This document shows, piece after piece, positions 6,409-11,235 of a stretch of DNA of 11,235 nucleotides. Made by a program: the position numbers and the translations under genes. How positions within the stretch are numbered: position 1 is the stretch's first letter; every line of letters begins with the position of its first letter. The stretch comes from Bacteroidales bacterium. GTDB lineage: Bacteria > Bacteroidota > Bacteroidia > Bacteroidales > 4484-276. The DNA lies in NCBI GenBank assembly GCA_018400545.1, contig JAGYLT010000047.1, positions 1 through 11,235 of the forward strand, given 5' to 3'. Below the pieces are notes generated by a model. It did not search any database and had not been told where the DNA came from. It saw only the letters and a program-made list of their open reading frames with translations.

Positions 6409-6414
6409 TGCCTG

Positions 6415-7314
6415 TTAGAACAATTCTGTTTGTTCATCAAATAAGAAGTCGTTTCCACTTTCGGATGTGCCCTGTGTATTTTCAGCGGAAGGCTGGTTTT
6501 TAATCGATACGGTAAATGTATTGCCTCCTTTTGCATGGCTGCTAATCGCTATAGAGCCATCCAGCAATTCCACATATGATTTTACGATCGAAAGCCCCAG
6601 GCCGTGGCCTTTGTTAAGTGTGTGCACTGAAGTGTCGAGGGTTTTAAACCGGTTGAAAATCTGTTCGCGGTTTTTTTCATCGATAACGGGGCCGGGGTCG
6701 TTCACTGCAATTGTAGCTTCTTTAGCGGTTACGCCAGTTCTGATGGTGATAATGCCTTTATTTTTCGACCAGCTAATGGCATTTACAATGAGGTTGTCGA
6801 GGATGAGCTGAACTTTGCCAGGGTCGCTGTGGAGGTCGTGTTTTGATGGTTGAGCCGGTTTTTCGATGGTGAGTTTCTGCTGGTTTTCTCTGGCAAGGCT
6901 TTCAAATTTCTGTATGCTTTTCTGAACCATACCCGGCAAATCCACCTGGTAAAACTCGCAAACCGCTTCGCCTGCCTCAATTTCGGCCGATGCAAAAATG
7001 TTGTTCATCTGGAAATTTAAATCAAATGCGGATTTATAGATGATCCCGGCCAAATGTTTCATCTCATTAATATTTCCCGAATTCCCGCCGGCGATGGTTT
7101 GTGAAAGGCTGAGTATGGACGACAGCGGATTGATGACCTCATTGCGCGCATTGGACAAAAAATTGGATTTTAGTTTTTCTGATTCGATAAGCCGTTTGTT
7201 GGCATCATCCAGTTCCTGGTTTAGTCGTTCTAAGTGCCGGTAGGCTTCTTTCCTTTCGGCGATCCTGTTTTTCAGTTCCTCGAGAAGCGCTTCGTCTGAT
7301 AGTTTTTTCATCAT
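6415..7314 (-). CDS. Histidine-kinase-like protein lacking the phosphoacceptor His
   Basis: This 299-residue soluble protein has an N-terminal coiled-coil (about 5-48), a dimerisation-helix region (49-110) and a GHKL ATP-binding domain (about 125-272). The H-box region reads FLSNARNEVINPL (52-64), where typical kinases have [13 protein letters not shown], so Asn58 occupies the place of the phosphorylated His. The ATP-binding side is better kept: N-box LDNLIVNA (172-179), G1-like DPGP (206-209, second Gly replaced by Pro), F-box IFNRF (219-223) and G2 GHGLGL (236-241). It can probably bind nucleotide, but autophosphorylation on the usual His is not expected. Its start overlaps the stop of the hybrid kinase gene by ATGA, implying translational coupling. 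It could be a partner or regulator of that kinase, a phosphatase, or a scaffold. The C-terminal 27 residues are low-complexity and acidic. Confidence 0.85.
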   Translation of the reverse strand: MMKKLSDEALLEELKNRIAERKEAYRHLERLNQELDDANKRLIESEKLKSNFLSNARNEVINPLSSILSLSQTIAGGNSGNINEMKHLAGIIYKSAFDLNFQMNNIFASAEIEAGEAVCEFYQVDLPGMVQKSIQKFESLARENQQKLTIEKPAQPSKHDLHSDPGKVQLILDNLIVNAISWSKNKGIITIRTGVTAKEATIAVNDPGPVIDEKNREQIFNRFKTLDTSVHTLNKGHGLGLSIVKSYVELLDGSIAISSHAKGGNTFTVSIKNQPSAENTQGTSESGNDFLFDEQTELF

Positions 7315-8873
7315 TTTTTTGCGTATTTGCTCAGTATTTCCTTAAGGGCTTTGGCAGTAAACGGCTTCGAAATATAATCGTCCATGCCTGCTTCCATGCA
7401 GCGTTCCTTGTCTCCCTTCATGGCGTTGGCGGTCATGGCCACGATTGGGATATGTGGTTTATCCGCCTGTTTTTTCTCCCATCTCCTGATCAGGCCCGTG
7501 GATTCGATGCCATCGGCTTCAGGCATCTGGATGTCCATAAAAATCAGGTTGTAATCACCTTTGGTGTAGGCTTCAAAAGCCGCTAACCCATTCACGGCCA
7601 CATCAACCTTATGTCCGATTTTTTCGAGGTGAATACTCGCTACTTTTTGGTTCACCAGGTTATCTTCGGCCAGCAGGATTTTCAATTTTGGCATGTCATG
7701 GGCCGTGGGGCCTTCATCCGCTTTACGGAGTTTTTCTACTTTCTCCATGGCCGATTTCACCATCCTCACGGTGAACCAAAATGTGGAACCTTTACCTTCG
7801 TCACTTTCCACGCCTATCTTCCCACCCATCAATTCGGAAAGGCTTTTCGAAATGACAAGCCCAAGACCTGTGCCGCCATAATTCCGTGTTGTGGATGCAT
7901 CCACCTGCGAGAATGATTTGAACAGCCGTTGCATGCCTTCTTCCGAAATGCCGATACCGGTATCGATCACCTCAAATTTTACCGTATGATCGCTTTCTGA
8001 TTCATCCTCAAGGCTCACACGAACTGTTACGCTGCCCACTTCCGTAAATTTAAGTGCGTTGGAAATGAGGTTCAACAATACCTGCCGGAGTCTGGTCGGA
8101 TCGCCTTTAAAGGCCTGCGGAACGTCAGGAGCGATTTCCTTTTTCAGTTCAAGGCCTTTTTCCTCTGCCTTAAATGTCATCGATTTTACCGTATCATCCA
8201 CGTGCTCATAGAGGTCGAAGTCCAGGTTTTCGAGTTCAATTTTTCCCGCTTCCAGTTTGGAGAAATCCAGAATATCATTGATGAGGTTCAGGAGCGAGTT
8301 TGCCGATGAGCGGACTATCCGCACATATTCGGCCTGTTTGGTGTCGAGCCTGGTATTGTCGAGAAATTCCGACATGCCGATGATGCCATTGATGGGTGTT
8401 CTGATTTCATGGCTCATATTGGCCAGGAATTCGCTTTTGTATCTGAGGGCTTCTTCTGCTGCTTTTCTGGCCATCATGGCTTCTTCGCGTGAGCGTTTCA
8501 GGTCGATATGACTGCGGACACGCGCCAGCAATTCAATTTTGTTAAACGGTTTGGCAACGTAATCTACTGCTCCGGCTTCGAATCCTTTTCTGATGCTTTC
8601 TGGGCTGGTCTGGCCGGTGAGAAAGATTACCGGGATTTGTGCTGTTTTATCATTGGTTTTCATTTTAGCACAAACTTCAAAACCATCCATGCCTGGCATG
8701 ATCACATCCAGCAGCATCAGGTCGAACGCATCTTTTACAGCGGTTTTCAAAGCGGAGCGCCCATCTGTAACAGTCGTGATTTCAAAATCCTGTCCGCTTA
8801 ACAGCATGCATAGTTTTTCCAGATTCAGTTCGTTGTCGTCAACGATCAGTATTTTTACAGGTTTCTTCTTCAT
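7311..8873 (-). CDS. Soluble hybrid histidine kinase, REC-HisKA-HATPase-REC
   Basis: This is a 520-residue cytoplasmic phosphorelay protein with no membrane segment or sensory domain of its own. Receiver 1 (about 6-123) has D12/D13, phospho-acceptor D56 in [11 protein letters not shown], and K108 in AKPF. A coiled-coil (126-145) leads to the HisKA domain with H155 in [16 protein letters not shown]. The HATPase domain (about 258-372) has N-box [11 protein letters not shown]1 DTGIG (304-308), F-box [10 protein letters not shown] and G2 GGTGLGL (333-339). Receiver 2 (about 396-516) has D447 in [11 protein letters not shown] and K503. All motifs are intact, so phosphate may pass from H155 to D447, with receiver 1 as an input switch. 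It lies 11 bases after cheR and overlaps the next gene by four bases, inside the receptor-modification operon, so it may be the kinase that takes signals from this system. No separate Hpt protein is visible. Confidence 0.93.
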   Translation of the reverse strand: MKKKPVKILIVDDNELNLEKLCMLLSGQDFEITTVTDGRSALKTAVKDAFDLMLLDVIMPGMDGFEVCAKMKTNDKTAQIPVIFLTGQTSPESIRKGFEAGAVDYVAKPFNKIELLARVRSHIDLKRSREEAMMARKAAEEALRYKSEFLANMSHEIRTPINGIIGMSEFLDNTRLDTKQAEYVRIVRSSANSLLNLINDILDFSKLEAGKIELENLDFDLYEHVDDTVKSMTFKAEEKGLELKKEIAPDVPQAFKGDPTRLRQVLLNLISNALKFTEVGSVTVRVSLEDESESDHTVKFEVIDTGIGISEEGMQRLFKSFSQVDASTTRNYGGTGLGLVISKSLSELMGGKIGVESDEGKGSTFWFTVRMVKSAMEKVEKLRKADEGPTAHDMPKLKILLAEDNLVNQKVASIHLEKIGHKVDVAVNGLAAFEAYTKGDYNLIFMDIQMPEADGIESTGLIRRWEKKQADKPHIPIVAMTANAMKGDKERCMEAGMDDYISKPFTAKALKEILSKYAKK

Positions 8874-8884
8874 AATAACCTTTC

Positions 8885-9745
8885 TTATTTCTTTCGGTAA
8901 ATGGTGGGGGCAAGCCTGTTGAGCGGCAGCCAGTGTTCGTTCAGCAACGATTCGCTGTGCCCGATAAACAGGTATCCGCCACGGTTTAGTTTGTTGACCA
9001 GTTCGGTGACCACCTTAATTTGTGTTGGCCTGTCGAAATATATCAGTGTGTTCCGGCAAAAAATAACATCAAAACCAGACCGGTCATAGCTGTTGAGATG
9101 CATCAGGTTTTGCCTTTCGAATATGATGTTGTTGCGCAAAGCGGAAACAATACGGACGGTTTTCTTATCCTTGTCCCTGCTTTTTAGCAGGTAGTTTTTC
9201 TTCAGGCTGAGGGGGATCACATCAACTTTATTTTCAGGATACACGGCAAGCCGGGCCTGTTCCAGTGCGCGTGATGAAAGGTCGGTGGCCAGGATATCGA
9301 ACCTGAAACCCGGATTCAGGGCTTTGAACTCATTGAGGATGATGGCCATGGTATAGGGTTCTTCTCCCGTGGAACAACCTGCGCTCCAGATGCTTAATGC
9401 GGACGAGCCCCGGTGTCGGATGTAAAATTCAGGCAAGACTGTTTTGAACACATAATCAAAATGATCCGGCTCGCGAAAAAAGTCGGTTTTATTGGTAGTA
9501 ACCACATCGATCATGTGGATGAGCTCGATTTGCTGGCCTTCGCTGCTAAAAACAAAATCGATGTATTCGGCGAAATTTTTGTGATTGCATTCCTTTAGCC
9601 TGGCCCGCAGCCGTCCCTGCAGCATTAGTTTTTTATGCTGAGGCAGTTTAATGCCATATTCTCTGAATATGAATTTACTCAACCTGTCGAAGTCGGGGTC
9701 GGTGAGTTCGGCATTGTATATTTCGTGTATGTAATTCGTGGGCAC
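8885..9745 (-). CDS. cheR: CheR receptor methyltransferase
   Basis: CheR methylates receptor glutamates using S-adenosylmethionine. The 286-residue protein has the N-terminal all-helical domain (about 15-85) with the basic LQGRLRARL helix (42-50) that contacts the receptor. The conserved TTNKTDFFRE loop (83-92) follows, then SAM-binding motif I in WSAGCSTGEEPYTMA (120-134), the acidic ATD motif near 153-155, and FDVIFCRNTLIYFD (225-238), where many homologues have Val in place of Thr. The ending FIGHSESL (260-267) is also typical. The insert around 180-215 includes the beta-subdomain that in enteric CheR binds the receptor's C-terminal pentapeptide. It follows the receptor gene by 15 bases and precedes the hybrid kinase by 11, so it most likely modifies the receptor encoded just upstream. 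Confidence 0.95.
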   Translation of the reverse strand: MPTNYIHEIYNAELTDPDFDRLSKFIFREYGIKLPQHKKLMLQGRLRARLKECNHKNFAEYIDFVFSSEGQQIELIHMIDVVTTNKTDFFREPDHFDYVFKTVLPEFYIRHRGSSALSIWSAGCSTGEEPYTMAIILNEFKALNPGFRFDILATDLSSRALEQARLAVYPENKVDVIPLSLKKNYLLKSRDKDKKTVRIVSALRNNIIFERQNLMHLNSYDRSGFDVIFCRNTLIYFDRPTQIKVVTELVNKLNRGGYLFIGHSESLLNEHWLPLNRLAPTIYRKK

Positions 9746-9760
9746 GCTATGCTAAATGTT

Positions 9761-11235
9761 TTAATATTTTTCGTATTCCTGGTCCAGATTGTCGCTGCCA
9801 AGCCTGAGATTGACGCCCTGCTTTTGGTTGCTCTTGATTTGCAGGGATTTTTCAACCTGTTTTAATTCCGGTTTCTTTGGCCGGTTATTGTCTGGCTTTT
9901 TTGCGGATTTTTGCTCATAGGTGTCAGTTGTGAAAAATGAGGTCATCTGGTTCATATAGTCAGCCTGGCTGGCCAGTTCCTCAGCATTTGTGGCCATTTC
10001 TTCTGCTGCAGCCGCATTTTGTTGTATCACCTGGTTGAATTGCTGGATGGATTCGTTCACCTGCTCGGCGCCGGAATTCTGCTCCAGGCTTGATGCGGTA
10101 ATTTCCTGTACCAGTTTCAGGGTATTTTCAATTTGTGGTACAATTTCGTTGATCATCTGCCTGGATTGTTCAGCCAGTTTTACCCCCGATCCTGATACCT
10201 TATCGATTTCCATGGCAGCATCCTGGCTGCGTTCGGCAAGTTTTTTCACCTCGTCGGCCACCACCGCAAAGCCTTTTCCGTATTCACCTGCACGGGCGGC
10301 CTCTACTGCCGCATTCAGCGAAAGGATGTTGGTTTGATAGGCAATGTCGCCAATGATGGCAATTTTTTCTGTGATTTCTTTTATTGCGGAGGCAACATCC
10401 ACAACGTTTCGTTTGCCTGAGTTCATTCTATCGGCCGCTTTTTCGGCGATGCCCTCCGTGCGCTGGGCGTTTGCTGTATTTTGTGCAATGCTGGCCGACA
10501 TTTCCTGCATGGACGCTGAAATTTCTTCGGCGGAAGAAGCCTGCTGCGTGCTGCCCTGCGATATGCTTTGTGAGGTCAGGCTCATCTGGTTGCTGGCATC
10601 CGCAATGTGCTGCGCTGCTGTTTGTATAGATGATATGGTTTTGTTGAGTTTGTTTTTCATGGCATTGAGCGAACCGGCCAGCTCGCCCATTTCATCTTCT
10701 CCGCTGATTTCTATTGTCTCCCTTAGATTTCCGTCGGCGATTTTCTTTGCAAATGCAACACTTTTCCTGATGGGTATGGTGATCGACCGGGTGATTTGCC
10801 ATCCCAGTATTAAACTGATGAGGATCGAAACGAGTAAACCGGTGATTAGGATTTGAAGGGATTCCTGGATTTTATCTGTTGATTTTACGGAGAAATCTTT
10901 TGAGGTTTCGGTGTTTTCTCTGGAAAGGGCAATGAAATTCGCCGTCATATTATCTCCGATTTCCGAAATGCGGGAATTTGTGAGTTGCAGGTTGCTGAAG
11001 TTGGCGATATATTCTGAGATGGAATTGTGGTATGCTTTTGCAGAATTGCGGATGCCTTCAAGGTAGAACCGGTTATCATTGTTGTTCTCAAGGTTCTCAA
11101 GATTTTCCAGATATTCTTCGATTTGTGTAAAAAGTTCATTGAAGTTTTCATTACCTGAAAAATTATTACTGGCCTGCGCCTTAAAATTTTCTACACGTAA
11201 AAAGTTACCGATATCTACAATGTTGTTGATCAGTG
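9761..11235 (-). CDS. Methyl-accepting chemotaxis protein (5' end outside window)
   Basis: This is a transmembrane chemoreceptor whose frame stays open to the window edge, so the true start lies beyond 11235 and the ATG at 10948 is internal. About 490 residues are visible. The first ~125 are a helical, Asn/Glu-rich periplasmic ligand-binding region of four-helix-bundle character. A transmembrane helix follows (about 127-147), then HAMP (about 147-197, with the DEMGELA motif) and the cytoplasmic signalling domain. Its hairpin tip reads [33 protein letters not shown], a slight variant of the usual QTNLLALNAAIEAARAGE. Gln/Glu-rich helices such as [13 protein letters not shown] offer methylation and deamidation sites for CheR, CheB and CheD. 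A flexible, Lys-rich tail of about 55 residues ends in EYEKY, an aromatic pentapeptide that fits the CheR/CheB-tethering pattern. It is the first visible gene of the operon. Confidence 0.95.
   Translation of the reverse strand, partial: LINNIVDIGNFLRVENFKAQASNNFSGNENFNELFTQIEEYLENLENLENNNDNRFYLEGIRNSAKAYHNSISEYIANFSNLQLTNSRISEIGDNMTANFIALSRENTETSKDFSVKSTDKIQESLQILITGLLVSILISLILGWQITRSITIPIRKSVAFAKKIADGNLRETIEISGEDEMGELAGSLNAMKNKLNKTISSIQTAAQHIADASNQMSLTSQSISQGSTQQASSAEEISASMQEMSASIAQNTANAQRTEGIAEKAADRMNSGKRNVVDVASAIKEITEKIAIIGDIAYQTNILSLNAAVEAARAGEYGKGFAVVADEVKKLAERSQDAAMEIDKVSGSGVKLAEQSRQMINEIVPQIENTLKLVQEITASSLEQNSGAEQVNESIQQFNQVIQQNAAAAEEMATNAEELASQADYMNQMTSFFTTDTYEQKSAKKPDNNRPKKPELKQVEKSLQIKSNQKQGVNLRLGSDNLDQEYEKY

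Noticed and set aside
10945..11151. A 68-codon minus-strand frame near the right edge.
   Set aside because: The chemoreceptor frame is continuous through this region to the window edge with sensible helical periplasmic sequence, so this is a shadow frame.

Overview
The window looks like a chromosomal segment from a member of the Bacteroidota. Three things point there: a DUF3667-type membrane protein, a membrane-tethered TPR/LuxR-HTH regulator, and two exact matches to the Bacteroidota -7 promoter element (TAnnTTTG) placed about 25 bases before toxin-antitoxin genes. The gene layout also fits a motile or surface-responsive environmental member of that phylum. No rRNA, tRNA, CRISPR array or insertion-sequence transposase was seen.

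Left part (1-2900, accessory in character, visibly AT-richer than the right part). A gene-free stretch with several short inverted repeats (29-379) precedes a small zinc-ribbon/multi-pass membrane protein (380-1117). Two toxin-antitoxin modules follow on the + strand. One is HigB/HigA (1333-1922), with a near-perfect 13-bp dyad right after its -7 element. The other is a small antitoxin plus a PIN-domain toxin (2196-2871), whose last conserved acidic residue is lost to a single-base frameshift. Each module is preceded by a minus-strand remnant of the 3' end of a TPR/LuxR-HTH gene (1148-1273 and 1960-2092). The intact gene of this family begins just after the second module (3' end at 2914). The arrangement is therefore repeat, TA, repeat, TA, intact gene.

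Right part (2914-11235, all minus strand). Read in transcription order, it is a tightly packed chemosensory operon: a transmembrane methyl-accepting chemotaxis protein (cut by the window edge), CheR, a soluble REC-HisKA-HATPase-REC hybrid kinase, a kinase-like protein with Asn in place of the phosphoacceptor His, CheD, CheB, and, after a 93-base gap, the TPR/LuxR-HTH regulator. The set holds a receptor, all three receptor-modifying enzymes and two kinase-type proteins, but no CheA, CheW or CheY in the visible part. Either the core genes lie upstream beyond position 11235, or the hybrid kinase pair is the output branch of this receptor system. The receptor ends in EYEKY, which fits the aromatic pentapeptide pattern used to tether CheR/CheB.

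The observations most worth following are the repeat/TA arrangement, the His-to-Asn kinase beside an intact hybrid kinase, the frameshifted PIN toxin and the receptor's C-terminal pentapeptide.
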